The position numbers and the translations under genes were made by a program. A stretch of DNA of 64,000 nucleotides from Paracoccus indicus (lineage in GTDB: Bacteria > Pseudomonadota > Alphaproteobacteria > Rhodobacterales > Rhodobacteraceae). Below, in pieces: positions 36,913 to 46,185 of the stretch (its first letter is position 1; every line of letters begins with the position of its first letter). The notes beneath the pieces are model-generated. The model made no database searches. It was not told the DNA's origin and worked only from the letters and a program-made list of their open reading frames with translations. The stretch spans positions 62,001 to 126,000 of the forward strand of contig NZ_PYWA01000005.1 of assembly GCF_003056335.1 (NCBI RefSeq). The letters run 5' to 3'.

Positions 36913-37021
36913 CTTCATCCCCCTGCGCGATCGCGCGTGAAAACCATGCAGCACGAATGCTGCACCCCCGCGGGGGCGACCGTCCGGTCAGGCTGGCAAA
37001 TTTTCGGGAAAGGTGAAGAAA

Positions 37022-37098
37022 TGGCGCGGTTGACGGGGCTCGAACCCGCGACCCCCGGCGTGACAGGCCGGTACTCTAACCAACTGAGCTACAACCGC
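37022..37098 (-). tRNA. tRNA-Asp (GUC), copy 1
   Basis: A 77-nt tRNA including CCA. Acceptor stem GCGGTTG / CAACCGC, discriminator G, D-arm GCTCAGTTGGTTAGAGT, anticodon loop CTGTCAC (GTC), T-arm GGGTTCGAGCCCC. Identical to the copy 27 bp upstream in transcription order. Confidence 0.95.
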
Positions 37099-37125
37099 GC
37101 ATATCTTCGGACGACAGATGAGTTG

Positions 37126-37202
37126 TGGCGCGGTTGACGGGGCTCGAACCCGCGACCCCCGGCGTGACAGGCCGGTACTCTAACCAACTGAGCTACAACC
37201 GC
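37126..37202 (-). tRNA. tRNA-Asp (GUC), copy 2
   Basis: A second, sequence-identical tRNA-Asp with encoded CCA; anticodon loop CTGTCAC. The two genes form a tandem duplication separated by 27 bp and are probably cotranscribed. Confidence 0.95.
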
Positions 37203-37347
37203 CCAACTCATCCACTCCAGCGTTCGTCCTCTGGAGTAAGGCGGTGTCTACTGACAGCGGGCGACCCCGTCAAGGCCGCCCGTGAAGTTTTTCTGAAATA
37301 TCCGCGAATATTTTGAAGACGTTGATATTTCTCAAGGAATTGTCGGA

Positions 37348-38724
37348 TTATTCGCTCGCCTGATGCTCGGGCAGTTCCTCGATCTGGTCCGAGGGGGTGG
37401 CGATATAGGCGCTCAGTTCGCCGTCCTCGTTCTTCTGGAACGACAGGTCGTCCAGCGAAAGCGCGACGTCCTTTTCACCAAGGCCGAGGAAACCGCCTAC
37501 ACCGATGATCGCGGCCTGCGCTTCGGCATCGAACATCGAGATCTCACCGACCTCCTCATCGTCCGAGCTGTAGACGGGCGTGCCGTCCATCCCTTCGGCC
37601 ATCACCTCGTCGGCGTCGACCAAGGTGCTGCCTTCGCGCAGGGCGATGGCATTGACGCTGGCCTCGACCTCGCCTGCACTGGGGGCGACGTTCTCAGCGG
37701 CCTGATCGGCTGCGGCTTCATCGGTCGCCTCGGGTGCGACAGTTTCGGCTTCCATCGGCTCCGCGGCCGCCTCGTCGGCCTCGGGTTCATTGGCCATCGG
37801 ATCCGAGGCGGGCATGGCCTCGGTCGGTTCGGTCTGCGACCCTGCGGCAGGGTCCGCGGTACCATCCTCGACGGGTGCCATCATGTCGGCAGAGGGTTCG
37901 GCCTCGGAAGCATCTTCGCCTTCGGGGGCCTCGGGGGCCTCGCCCATCTCGTCTTTGGCACCCTCGGCTCCGACAGCTTGTTCGCCTTGGGCCTCGTCCG
38001 CAGCCTCGGTCTGCATGGCATCGGCGGCATCCGCAACGGGCTGTTCGGCCTCGGGCTGCTCGGCTGCCATATCCGCACCGGCGTCGGCCTCGGTTTCTTC
38101 CGTCGCTTCAGCGGTGGGTTCCTCGGGGGCCTGATTTTCGGCCTCGGCTGCGGGTTCCTCGGCGGCCTCGGCCTCGGAACCGTCTTCCGCAGCAGGCTCG
38201 TCCATCTCTGCTTCGTCGGCCATCGGCTCGGCATCGGCCTGCTCTGCCTCAGGCTGCTCCTCGGCATCGGCAGCGGCATCTTCGGCGGGCTCTTCGGCTG
38301 CGGCTTCCTCGGTGGCGGGTTCGGCGGCAGTCGCCTCAGCCTCGGCGGGCTCTTCCGCCTCCGCGTCATTGTCCATGCGTTCGACCGACAGCTCTGCCGT
38401 TTCGGCTGCGTTGATGGTTACTTCGGCTTCCGCTTCGGTCACCTCTGCCTGCATCTCTTCTCCGTCGGGACCCATGATCTTGGGGGCGCAGTTCTCGACG
38501 GTCACTTCGGGGGCGGCCTGGGTGACGGTGACGGTGGGCTCGCCGCCTTCTTCCTGGGGCATGGTGACGGTCACGGTCGGCGGCGTCTGCGTCACGGTGA
38601 CGGTCGGGGCACATTGCTCGACGGTCATCGCGCCCTGTTCGGCGCCCTCCTCGGAGTCCTGCGCGAAAGTGGGTCCGCTCAGCAGTGCGACGGCGGCGGC
38701 GGTTCCCAACAGATGTCTGACCAT
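37348..38724 (-). CDS. Highly acidic, repeat-rich secreted protein with C-terminal PRC-barrel
   Basis: A 458-residue exported protein. Signal peptide MVRHLLGTAAAVALLSGPTFAQ; then ~28-75 with three TVTVT-type beta-strand repeats separated by Pro/Gln/Glu (TPPTVTVTMPQEEGGEP) and two Cys in NCAP/QCAP. Residues ~90-350 are low-complexity Glu/Ala/Pro/Asp, almost without basic residues. The last ~95 residues (NAIALREGSTLVDADEV, VYSSDDEEVGEISMF) resemble a PRC-barrel domain. AAGGAGG lies 5 nt before ATG 38724 (2 nt before 38727). Function unknown; a periplasmic/envelope scaffold or cation-binding role is only a guess. Confidence 0.75.
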   Translation of the reverse strand: MVRHLLGTAAAVALLSGPTFAQDSEEGAEQGAMTVEQCAPTVTVTQTPPTVTVTMPQEEGGEPTVTVTQAAPEVTVENCAPKIMGPDGEEMQAEVTEAEAEVTINAAETAELSVERMDNDAEAEEPAEAEATAAEPATEEAAAEEPAEDAAADAEEQPEAEQADAEPMADEAEMDEPAAEDGSEAEAAEEPAAEAENQAPEEPTAEATEETEADAGADMAAEQPEAEQPVADAADAMQTEAADEAQGEQAVGAEGAKDEMGEAPEAPEGEDASEAEPSADMMAPVEDGTADPAAGSQTEPTEAMPASDPMANEPEADEAAAEPMEAETVAPEATDEAAADQAAENVAPSAGEVEASVNAIALREGSTLVDADEVMAEGMDGTPVYSSDDEEVGEISMFDAEAQAAIIGVGGFLGLGEKDVALSLDDLSFQKNEDGELSAYIATPSDQIEELPEHQASE

Positions 38725-38795
38725 CATATCCTCCTTGATGATACGGGTGCCCAAGGGCATTCCCGTCCCAACCGCCGAAGATCGAGGAGGGTTCC

Positions 38796-39893
38796 CTAGC
38801 CGGGATGGCTGATGCGTCCGCCGCAGACGGGTGCGGGCACCCCCGTCGTCATCGGACCCGAGATCGGCAGCCCGCGCATCACCCGAACCGCCATCCAGCC
38901 GAAGGCCTGCGCTTCCAGCATGTCGCCGTCCAGGCCGACGGTTTCGACCGGGTGGACCGGGATGCCCAGATCGCGGCTCAGCGCGTCCATCATGGCGGCA
39001 TTGTGGCGTCCGCCGCCGCAGACCAACACCTGCGAACAACCGGCAGGCAGCCAGCGCATCCCCGCCGCAACCGACCCCGACATGGCGGCAACCAGGGTCG
39101 CCGCCGCATCCGCAACGTCCAGGTCTTCGACCGCGCGGATCAGGTCGGCAAACTGGTCGCGGTCCAGCGACTTGGGCGCGGGGCGCGTGAAATAGGGGTG
39201 CGACAGGAAATCCGCGATGATGCCCGCATCGGGGCGCCCGCCAGCGGCCAGCGCGCCGCCCTCGTCTCGGGTCCGGCGCAAGCGACGGCGCATCAGGTCG
39301 TTCAGCGGCGCATTGGCGTGGCCGGTGTCGAAGGCCACGCAGGCGCCGTCGGCCTGGGGCGCGGAGGCCGTCGGGTCGACCCAGCTGATGTTGCCGACAC
39401 CGCCGAGGTTCAGGAAAGCCACCGGCGCGGCGGGCAGATGCCCCTGCCCCACGGCCCATTCCGCGCAGGCCCAATGGAAGAAGGGCACCAGCGGCGCACC
39501 CTCGCCACCCTGTCGGACATCTTCGCTGCGGAAGTCCCAGACCACGGGGCGACCCAAGGCACGGGCCAGCTCTGCCCCGTTGCCCGCCTGATGGGTGCCA
39601 CGACCGCGCGGATCATGCGCCAGCGTCTGGCCGTGAAAGCCCACGACCTGCGCCTGCGGGAAACGGCGCGCAAGATCGGCGTGACTGTCCTGCACCAGAC
39701 GCGCGGCTTCCGGCACGCAGGGCGCGTCCTGCCACGACCCAAGCGCCGCGTGCAGCACCGCCGCCTCATTGTCGGAAAAGGCGCGGAAGGCGCTGTCGCC
39801 AAAGGCGCCGATCCTTTCACCGTCGGTCTCGATCATCGCCGCATCCACCCCGTCAAGCGAGGTTCCCGACATCATCCCCAAAGCCCGGATCAT
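38796..39893 (-). CDS. anmK: Anhydro-N-acetylmuramic acid kinase
   Basis: A 365-residue AnmK, which converts recycled 1,6-anhydro-MurNAc from peptidoglycan turnover to MurNAc-6-phosphate. Recognised by [61 protein letters not shown] and [23 protein letters not shown] precedes the ATG. Divergent from tyrS with 60 bp between, a common alphaproteobacterial arrangement. Confidence 0.95.
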   Translation of the reverse strand: MIRALGMMSGTSLDGVDAAMIETDGERIGAFGDSAFRAFSDNEAAVLHAALGSWQDAPCVPEAARLVQDSHADLARRFPQAQVVGFHGQTLAHDPRGRGTHQAGNGAELARALGRPVVWDFRSEDVRQGGEGAPLVPFFHWACAEWAVGQGHLPAAPVAFLNLGGVGNISWVDPTASAPQADGACVAFDTGHANAPLNDLMRRRLRRTRDEGGALAAGGRPDAGIIADFLSHPYFTRPAPKSLDRDQFADLIRAVEDLDVADAAATLVAAMSGSVAAGMRWLPAGCSQVLVCGGGRHNAAMMDALSRDLGIPVHPVETVGLDGDMLEAQAFGWMAVRVMRGLPISGPMTTGVPAPVCGGRISHPG

Positions 39894-39953
39894 CGCGCCT
39901 TTTCCTTTTTTGCCGCAGCCTGTATATCGCGAGCGTTCAAAAGGATGAAGCCC

Positions 39954-41210
39954 ATGACCTATCAGCCCAAATCCGACTTCCTGCGCGTGATGACCGAGCG
40001 CGGCTATCTGGCCGACTGCACGGATTACGAAGCATTGGACAAGGCACTGCTTGCCGGGCCGGTCACCGCCTATATCGGCTATGACGCGACGGCGGCCAGC
40101 CTGCATGTCGGCCACCTGCTGAATGTCATGATGCTGCGCTGGTTCCAGAAGACCGGAAACCGTCCGATCACCCTGATGGGCGGCGGCACCACCAAGGTGG
40201 GCGACCCGTCCTTCCGCAGTGACGAACGCCCGCTGCTGGACGATGCGGCGATCCAGTCGAACATCGACGGCATGCAGCAGGTCTTTGCCCGCTACCTGGA
40301 TTACGGCGACGACGGCGCGCAGATGCTGAACAACGCCGAATGGCTGGACGGTCTGAACTACCTGACCTTCCTGCGCGACATCGGGCGGCATTTCAGCGTC
40401 AACCGGATGCTGTCCTTTGAATCCGTGAAGTCCCGTCTGGACCGCGAACAGTCGCTGTCCTTCCTGGAATTCAACTACATGATCCTGCAGGCCTACGACT
40501 TCCTGGAGCTGAACCGACGCTATGGCTGCCAGTTGCAGATGGGCGGCTCGGACCAATGGGGCAACATCATCAACGGCATCGACCTGACGCGCCGCGTGGA
40601 CGACACGCAGCTCTTAGGGCTGACCTCGCCCCTGCTGACGACCAGCGACGGGCGCAAGATGGGCAAGTCGCAGGGCGGCGCCGTCTGGCTGAACGGCGCG
40701 ATGCTGTCACCCTATGAATTCTGGCAGTTCTGGCGCAACACGACCGATGCCGACGTCGGGCGCTTCCTGAAGCTCTATACCGAACTGCCGGTCGAGGAAT
40801 GCGACCGCCTTGGCGCGCTGGAGGGATCCGAGATCAACGAGGCGAAGCTCCGGCTGGCCAATGAGGTCACGACCCTGCTGCACGGCGCCAATGCCGCTGC
40901 CAGCGCCGAGGCGACCGCGCGTCAGGTCTTCGAACAGGGCGGCGCGGGCGGCGACCTCGAGGTGGCGCTGCTGCCCGCAGGAACCGCGACCGATGGCCTG
41001 ACGGTCATTCAGGCGCTGGTCCAGTCCGGCATCGTCGGATCCGGCAAGGAGGCCAAGCGCCTGATCGCCGAGGGCGGTCTGCGCATGGACAACGAGGCCG
41101 TGACCGATCCCCAGACCGTGGTTCAGCCCGCGGCGCTGGAAGCCGGCATCAAGGTCTCGGTCGGGAAGAAGAAGCATCGCATGCTGCGACTGGAAACGCC
41201 GGCCAGCTGA
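39954..41210 (+). CDS. tyrS: Tyrosyl-tRNA synthetase
   Basis: A 418-residue class Ic synthetase. The HIGH-type motif is HVGH at 51-54 and the KMSKS-type motif KMGKS at 234-238; the Tyr/ATP site shows [15 protein letters not shown] and GGSDQWGNI. The C-terminal ~70 residues form an S4-like tRNA-binding domain ([18 protein letters not shown]). The start at 39954 has AAGG 9 nt upstream. Confidence 0.96.
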   Translation: MTYQPKSDFLRVMTERGYLADCTDYEALDKALLAGPVTAYIGYDATAASLHVGHLLNVMMLRWFQKTGNRPITLMGGGTTKVGDPSFRSDERPLLDDAAIQSNIDGMQQVFARYLDYGDDGAQMLNNAEWLDGLNYLTFLRDIGRHFSVNRMLSFESVKSRLDREQSLSFLEFNYMILQAYDFLELNRRYGCQLQMGGSDQWGNIINGIDLTRRVDDTQLLGLTSPLLTTSDGRKMGKSQGGAVWLNGAMLSPYEFWQFWRNTTDADVGRFLKLYTELPVEECDRLGALEGSEINEAKLRLANEVTTLLHGANAAASAEATARQVFEQGGAGGDLEVALLPAGTATDGLTVIQALVQSGIVGSGKEAKRLIAEGGLRMDNEAVTDPQTVVQPAALEAGIKVSVGKKKHRMLRLETPAS

Positions 41211-41227
41211 CGCAAACTTGAGGAAAT

Positions 41228-41263
41228 CACCGCTCTGACCCTGCGTCAGGGCGGTGGCATTTT
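41228..41263 (+). terminator. Intrinsic terminator after tyrS
   Basis: Stem CACCGCTCTGAC / GTCAGGGCGGTG (one T-G pair) with loop CCTGC, followed by GCATTTTG. Confidence 0.75.
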
Positions 41264-41323
41264 GACTGACCGATCAATAAGTGATCCTCGGGGCAGAAAA
41301 ACCCAACCCTAGGATATGGAATC

Positions 41324-41476
41324 ATGACCAAGACCGAACAGAAGCCGCTCAGCATCGAAGATCGCAAGCGCAGCATCGAGGCCGAAGCCGCCTTGGAACA
41401 GATGTATGGATACTACGTCCGCGAGGATGCACCGCGCCTGGTCATCAGCGAGCTGGACGCGCGCAAGGCCGCCTGA
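41324..41476 (+). CDS. Small 50-residue protein, unknown function
   Basis: A short frame of 50 codons: starts MTKTEQKPLSIEDRKRSIEA, contains a Tyr-rich ALEQMYGYYV and ends LDARKAA. It has an AGGA ribosome site 8 nt upstream of ATG, independent terminators on both sides (41228-41263 and 41501-41522) and acidic/basic helix-like composition. The bracketing terminators argue that it is a real monocistronic gene. I recognise no family; similar short proteins may exist in other Rhodobacteraceae. Confidence 0.6.
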   Translation: MTKTEQKPLSIEDRKRSIEAEAALEQMYGYYVREDAPRLVISELDARKAA

Positions 41477-41500
41477 TCGCAGGCCGCCATCGTGACGACC

Positions 41501-41522
41501 AAGGGGCCCCTCGGGGCCCCTT
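41501..41522 (+). terminator. Intrinsic terminator after the small ORF
   Basis: AAGGGGCCCC followed by TC and GGGGCCCCTT: a nearly uninterrupted palindrome able to form an 8-9 bp stem, with a short TT. Confidence 0.7.
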
Positions 41523-41639
41523 CGCATGTCGGCACATCTTCGCCCATCGCCCGAGGCCAAAATTAACGTGATCGTTCAGCGCCTTGCCTTGGAAGCGCTA
41601 CGGGCATTCATGTCGGCAACCAGATGATGGAAGAATACG

Positions 41640-42041
41640 ATGAAACCCACCACCACCATGATTGCCGCGCTTTCGACGATCACCATGATCGCCACCACCC
41701 CCGCGCTGGCCGACAAGCCGCATGACGACCAGGCCAGGAAACGACCGGCCCACATGCAGTCCCACAAGATGCATCAGGACAACGACCGCCACCGTGCATC
41801 GGGCCATGACAAGTCCGGGCACCGCGCTGCGGATCACGACCGCAAGGACAGCCGCCGCCCACGCATCGGCGACCACTTCTCGCGCAGCGGGTTCGAGCAT
41901 GTCCGCGACCCCGGATCGCTCGGCCTCGAACGAAGCCGCCGGTGGGAATATTACCGCAAGGGTTCGGATGTCTATCGCGTGGACAGCGATACGCAAAAAG
42001 TTTTGGCAATCATCGACATGCTGAAGATATTCGGCGGCTGA
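41640..42041 (+). CDS. His-rich small exported protein, RcnB-like
   Basis: A 133-residue protein with a signal peptide (~1-25, ends ALA), a His/Asp/Arg-rich middle (26-75; 14 His) and a C-terminal segment WEYYRKGSDVYRVDSDTQKVLAII similar to the RcnB family. RcnB is a periplasmic protein linked to nickel/cobalt homeostasis in E. coli. The His-rich stretch suggests metal binding. GGAAG precedes the ATG. RcnB assignment is tentative and rests on the C-terminus. Confidence 0.65.
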   Translation: MKPTTTMIAALSTITMIATTPALADKPHDDQARKRPAHMQSHKMHQDNDRHRASGHDKSGHRAADHDRKDSRRPRIGDHFSRSGFEHVRDPGSLGLERSRRWEYYRKGSDVYRVDSDTQKVLAIIDMLKIFGG

Positions 42042-42115
42042 GGCCGCCCCGTTTGCTTTTTGTCTATCACCGGAACGGCTTGGCCCCCAAAGTCATTATC
42101 TGACAGGATGAGGAC

Positions 42116-43864
42116 ATGGGGGGTAGCATGCTGGATCGGTTCTGGGGGCCCGAATTCGCGGATGGTGAATGGCTGATCAGGCTATGGGCCCCCAAGGCAG
42201 ATCGCGTTCAGGTCATCATGGGCCAGACCGCCCATTCCATGAAGAAATCGCCGAATGGCGTCTGGACAGCCCGTCTGACCGCCGCCCCCGGCAGCAGCTA
42301 TCTTTTCGACGTCGATGGTATCCGGATGCCGGACCCCGCCAGCCGGTTGCAGACGGGCGGTGTGGATGAGGCCTCGGTCCTGACGCTGCCCGACAACGAC
42401 ACATGGCACTGCGACTGGCAAGGCCGCCCGTGGTCCGAGGCCGTCATCCATGAACTCCACATCGGCACCTTCACCCCGCAAGGCACCTTCGCGGCGGCAC
42501 AGGCCAAGCTGGACCAACTGTCCGACATGGGGTTCACCGCGATCCAACTGATGCCCGTCGGGCAATTTGCGGGCGACCGGGGCTGGGGATATGATGGCGT
42601 CCTGCCCTATGCGCCCCATCCCGTTTATGGAACGCCAGGCGATCTGAAGCGGCTGATCGACGCGGCGCATGATTGCGGCCTGATGGTGCTGCTAGATCTG
42701 GTGATGAACCACTTCGGGCCATCCGGCGCGTGGATCCACCACAGCTCGCCCGATTTCTTCGACGGCGGGCGCAAGACCCCATGGGGTCCGGCCATCGATT
42801 TCAACCAGCCGGCGGTGCGCAGCTTCTGGACCGATTGCGCGCTGCATTGGCTGCGCGAATACCGCTTCGACGGGCTGCGGCTGGATGCGGTGCATCAGAT
42901 TCAAGGGCCGGGGGCGGATGGTTTCATGGCCAACTTGGCCCGCCAGGTGCACAGCCTGTTCCCCCGTCGCCATCTGGTAACCGAGGATGAGCGCAACACC
43001 CCCGACCTGCGCCAGATGGGCTATGATGCCAGTTGGAACGACGATTTCCATCATGCGGTCCATGTGGCCCTGACGGGCGAGGATGACAGCTATTACGCCA
43101 GCTTCGCCGCCGATCCGGTCGAAGACATGGCCACTGCCCTTCGCCGCGGTCATGTCGAGGAAGGCCAACCCCGACCCCCCGCCACCCCACGCGGTGCGCC
43201 CTGCGATCATTTGCCGGTCACCGCTTTCGTGAATGCCATTCAAACGCATGATCAGATCGGCAACCGGGCATTCGGCGACCGTCTGATTACTTTGGCCGAC
43301 CCGCGGGCGGTGGCTGCGGCCTATGCCCTGCTGCTGGTCGCGCCCTATATTCCGATGGTCTTCATGGGCGAAGAGCGCGGCGAGACGGCGCCCTTCCAAT
43401 TCTTCGCGGATTTCCAAGGCGATCTGGCGCAAGCGGTCCGCGACGGACGGGCGTCCGAATTCGCGGGCATCGCTGCCTTGGGGCAATCGGTCCCCGATCC
43501 CCTGTCACCCGCGACCTTCCAAGCCTCGAAACTAGGCTGGCGCGATGACGCCACCGCCCGATCGTGGATCGAACTCACGTGCGAAGCGCTGCGTTTTCGC
43601 GCCGATCACGTCGTGCCGCTGATCAAATCGCCCCGATTGCATGCCGATGTCACCCGACCCGCCCCTGGACTGATCAGGGCCGAATGGCAGTTTCAGGCCG
43701 GAACGCTGGCCTTGTCGCTGGCTTTTGGCCAGCCTGACCCGAACCCCATCCCCGACGCGACTTTCCGCGCGGGACTTCCCCAAGCAGACTTCGCACTGAC
43801 AGCAAAGGCCATTCACCATGACGCCAAGCATTCCGACCGCCACCTATCGCGTGCAACTGCGTGA
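42116..43864 (+). CDS. treZ: Malto-oligosyltrehalose trehalohydrolase
   Basis: A 582-residue GH13 enzyme that releases trehalose from maltooligosyl trehalose made by TreY. N-terminal CBM48-like domain (WLIRLWAPKADRVQV), then the (beta/alpha)8 barrel: GFTAIQLMPVGQFAGDRGWGYDG near 140, catalytic Asp in FDGLRLDAVH, acid/base Glu in LVTEDERN, and THDQIGNRAFGDR. The start may be ATG 42116 or 42128. The 3' end overlaps treY by 47 nt. First of four carbohydrate genes. Confidence 0.92.
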   Translation: MGGSMLDRFWGPEFADGEWLIRLWAPKADRVQVIMGQTAHSMKKSPNGVWTARLTAAPGSSYLFDVDGIRMPDPASRLQTGGVDEASVLTLPDNDTWHCDWQGRPWSEAVIHELHIGTFTPQGTFAAAQAKLDQLSDMGFTAIQLMPVGQFAGDRGWGYDGVLPYAPHPVYGTPGDLKRLIDAAHDCGLMVLLDLVMNHFGPSGAWIHHSSPDFFDGGRKTPWGPAIDFNQPAVRSFWTDCALHWLREYRFDGLRLDAVHQIQGPGADGFMANLARQVHSLFPRRHLVTEDERNTPDLRQMGYDASWNDDFHHAVHVALTGEDDSYYASFAADPVEDMATALRRGHVEEGQPRPPATPRGAPCDHLPVTAFVNAIQTHDQIGNRAFGDRLITLADPRAVAAAYALLLVAPYIPMVFMGEERGETAPFQFFADFQGDLAQAVRDGRASEFAGIAALGQSVPDPLSPATFQASKLGWRDDATARSWIELTCEALRFRADHVVPLIKSPRLHADVTRPAPGLIRAEWQFQAGTLALSLAFGQPDPNPIPDATFRAGLPQADFALTAKAIHHDAKHSDRHLSRATA

Positions 43865-46058
43865 CGGTCTGGACTTCAAGGCCCTAGAAGCGCGGCTTGG
43901 CTATATCGCGGGTCTGGGCATCTCGCATCTCTACCTCTCGCCGATCTTCACGGCGGCCAGCGGTTCGACGCATGGGTATGACATCACCGATCCCTCGCAG
44001 ATCGATCCCGCTTTGGGGGGAATCGAGGGCTTTCGCGCGCTGGCGCATTCCGCGCGGGACCACGGTTTGGGGATCATCCTCGACATCGTGCCGAACCACA
44101 CGGCATTCTCGACCGAGAACCCCTGGTTGGCGGATGTGCTGCGGCGTGGGCCATCCAGCCGCTATGCCCCGCATTTCGACATCGACTGGCAGGCCGGGCC
44201 GCTGATCCTTCCGTGGCTGCCCGAACCCTTCGAAAAGATGCTGGCCGATGGCGCCTTCAGCGTCTCGGACGGCATGTGGCGGATGGGGGATCTGGCCATT
44301 CCCCTGACCGAAGGCACGACCGAGGGCGAGTTGCGCGACCTGCATGAGGCCCAGCACTGGCGGCTGGCCCACAGCGATCTTGACCGCGACGGCATCACCC
44401 ACCGACGCTTCTTCAACGTCACCGGCCTGATCGGCATGCGGGTCGAGGATCCGCGCGTCTTTACCGACACCCATGCGCTGATCCTCGACCTGGCGCGGCA
44501 GGGTCTGGCGCAGGGCCTGCGGGTCGATCACATCGACGGGCTGGTCGATCCGGCAGGCTATCTGCGGCAATTGTCGCGCGAACTGCCCGACACGCCGATC
44601 TGGATTGAGAAGATCCTGGTCCGCGACGAGACCCTGCCCGCCGACTGGCCCACCGCCGGCACCACAGGGTACGAGGCCGCGCGCCTGATCGCACGCATGC
44701 TGACCGATGTTCGTGGCCTGACCGATCTGGACGCCAACTGGCGCCGTGTCACCGGCAACGATCGCAGCTTTCATGCCGAGCTGATGCAATCCAAGACGGA
44801 CATTCTGGACAACGAACTGGCCGCCGAGCGCCGACAACTGGCTGAGATGGCCGCGGATGCCTGCATGGGCTCGACCGTGGCCCAACCCGGCCCCGAGTCC
44901 CTGCGCGAGGCCGTGACCGCCCTGCTGATCGCCATGCCCCGATACCGCAGCTATGTCTTCGACGGGCAGGCATCGGACCAGGATCATGCGCTGATCGCGC
45001 AGGTGGCGGATCAGGCGGCGGAAGGGCTGCGGTCGGATACCGTGCTGCGGATGCTGCAGGATATCATCTGCGCCCCCGAAACCGAGGCGCAGCACGCCTT
45101 TGTCACCCGTTTCCAACAGGTCTCGGGGGCGCTTCTGGCGAAATCGCAGGAAGATACCGCGGGCTTTCGCTGGACGCGTTTTCTGGCGGCGAACGAGGTC
45201 GGTGCCGAACCCGACGAACCCACCATCACTGCTGACGAGGCGACGGGCTTTCTGGCCGCCGCCAGTCCGACGGGCATGGTGCTGACCTCGACCCATGACA
45301 CCAAGCGGTCCGAGGATTCGCGCATGCGACTGGTGGCCATCAGCCATCTGCCGCAGGATTTCGACGCCCTTGTGGCGGATGCAGCCCGACTGCCTTGCGC
45401 CGATCATGTCACCCCCGACTGGCAATGGTATCTGCTGCAATCGGCGCTTGCGATCCACGGCGCGGAGAATGCGGGCGACCGCTTGGCCCAGCACATGGAA
45501 AAAGCCATGCGCGAGGCCAAGCTGACCAGTTTCTGGACCAACCCCGATGAAAACGCCGAGGCCGCAGCCGCTGCCTTCGGGCATGCCGTCATCGACCGCT
45601 GGCAGTCCGAGCCGCCGCAGGCGTTGCAGCGCCTGATCGCAAGGGCGCAGTCGCTGTCGCTGGCACAACTGCTGTTCAAGATGGTCATGCCGGGCTTTCC
45701 CGACATCTATCGCGGAACCGAGGATCAGTTTCTGGCCCTGACCGATCCCGACAACCGCCATGCCGTCGATTGGGATCACCTGGCATCGCTGCCCCAAGGC
45801 ACGGGTTTCGGTGCGATCAAGGCCCGCTGGACCCGCGATCTGCTGCACCTGCGCCGGCAGGAACGGCAGTTCCTTGAAAAGGCCGGCGCAGGCGCGCAGA
45901 TGACCGAAGGTAGCGTCGCGATCACCCGCGAACTGGGCGGACGTCGTTTGACTGCGCAATGGGTGGATGACGCAGCAACCACCCCATCCGGACAACCGAT
46001 CCTGTCGTTCACGGCGGATGACGGCTCGCGGGCCACCTTGGCTTGGGTGCAATCATGA
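43818..46058 (+). CDS. treY: Malto-oligosyltrehalose synthase
   Basis: A 746-residue GH13 enzyme that isomerises the reducing-end alpha-1,4 bond of maltodextrins to alpha,alpha-1,1. The N-terminus TATYRVQLRDGLDFKALEARL and GISHLYLSPIFTAASGSTHGYDITDPSQI is highly characteristic; the nucleophile region is QGLRVDHIDGLVDPAGYL and STHDTKRSEDSRMR lies near 495. Starts inside the treZ 3' end and ends 127 bp before the glgC start. Confidence 0.95.
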   Translation: MTPSIPTATYRVQLRDGLDFKALEARLGYIAGLGISHLYLSPIFTAASGSTHGYDITDPSQIDPALGGIEGFRALAHSARDHGLGIILDIVPNHTAFSTENPWLADVLRRGPSSRYAPHFDIDWQAGPLILPWLPEPFEKMLADGAFSVSDGMWRMGDLAIPLTEGTTEGELRDLHEAQHWRLAHSDLDRDGITHRRFFNVTGLIGMRVEDPRVFTDTHALILDLARQGLAQGLRVDHIDGLVDPAGYLRQLSRELPDTPIWIEKILVRDETLPADWPTAGTTGYEAARLIARMLTDVRGLTDLDANWRRVTGNDRSFHAELMQSKTDILDNELAAERRQLAEMAADACMGSTVAQPGPESLREAVTALLIAMPRYRSYVFDGQASDQDHALIAQVADQAAEGLRSDTVLRMLQDIICAPETEAQHAFVTRFQQVSGALLAKSQEDTAGFRWTRFLAANEVGAEPDEPTITADEATGFLAAASPTGMVLTSTHDTKRSEDSRMRLVAISHLPQDFDALVADAARLPCADHVTPDWQWYLLQSALAIHGAENAGDRLAQHMEKAMREAKLTSFWTNPDENAEAAAAAFGHAVIDRWQSEPPQALQRLIARAQSLSLAQLLFKMVMPGFPDIYRGTEDQFLALTDPDNRHAVDWDHLASLPQGTGFGAIKARWTRDLLHLRRQERQFLEKAGAGAQMTEGSVAITRELGGRRLTAQWVDDAATTPSGQPILSFTADDGSRATLAWVQS

Positions 46059-46185
46059 CTTGCACCTGTTAACATATGACAACTGCAGGAACAGAGGCCG
46101 CGGATCGGAGTTTCCCAAGTATCCGGACGCGGTCATCCACAAGGACACCGGGTCCGCTTTCCACATTGATCCAAGGATTGCCGCC

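Noticed and set aside
37734..38799. Long plus-strand frames (Arg/Pro or Gly/Leu/Phe repeats) opposite the acidic protein
   Set aside because: Produced by the GAG/GCC-biased codons of the low-complexity Glu/Ala gene on the other strand.
43884..46052. 722-codon minus-strand frame
   Set aside because: Antisense to treY with no recognisable motif.
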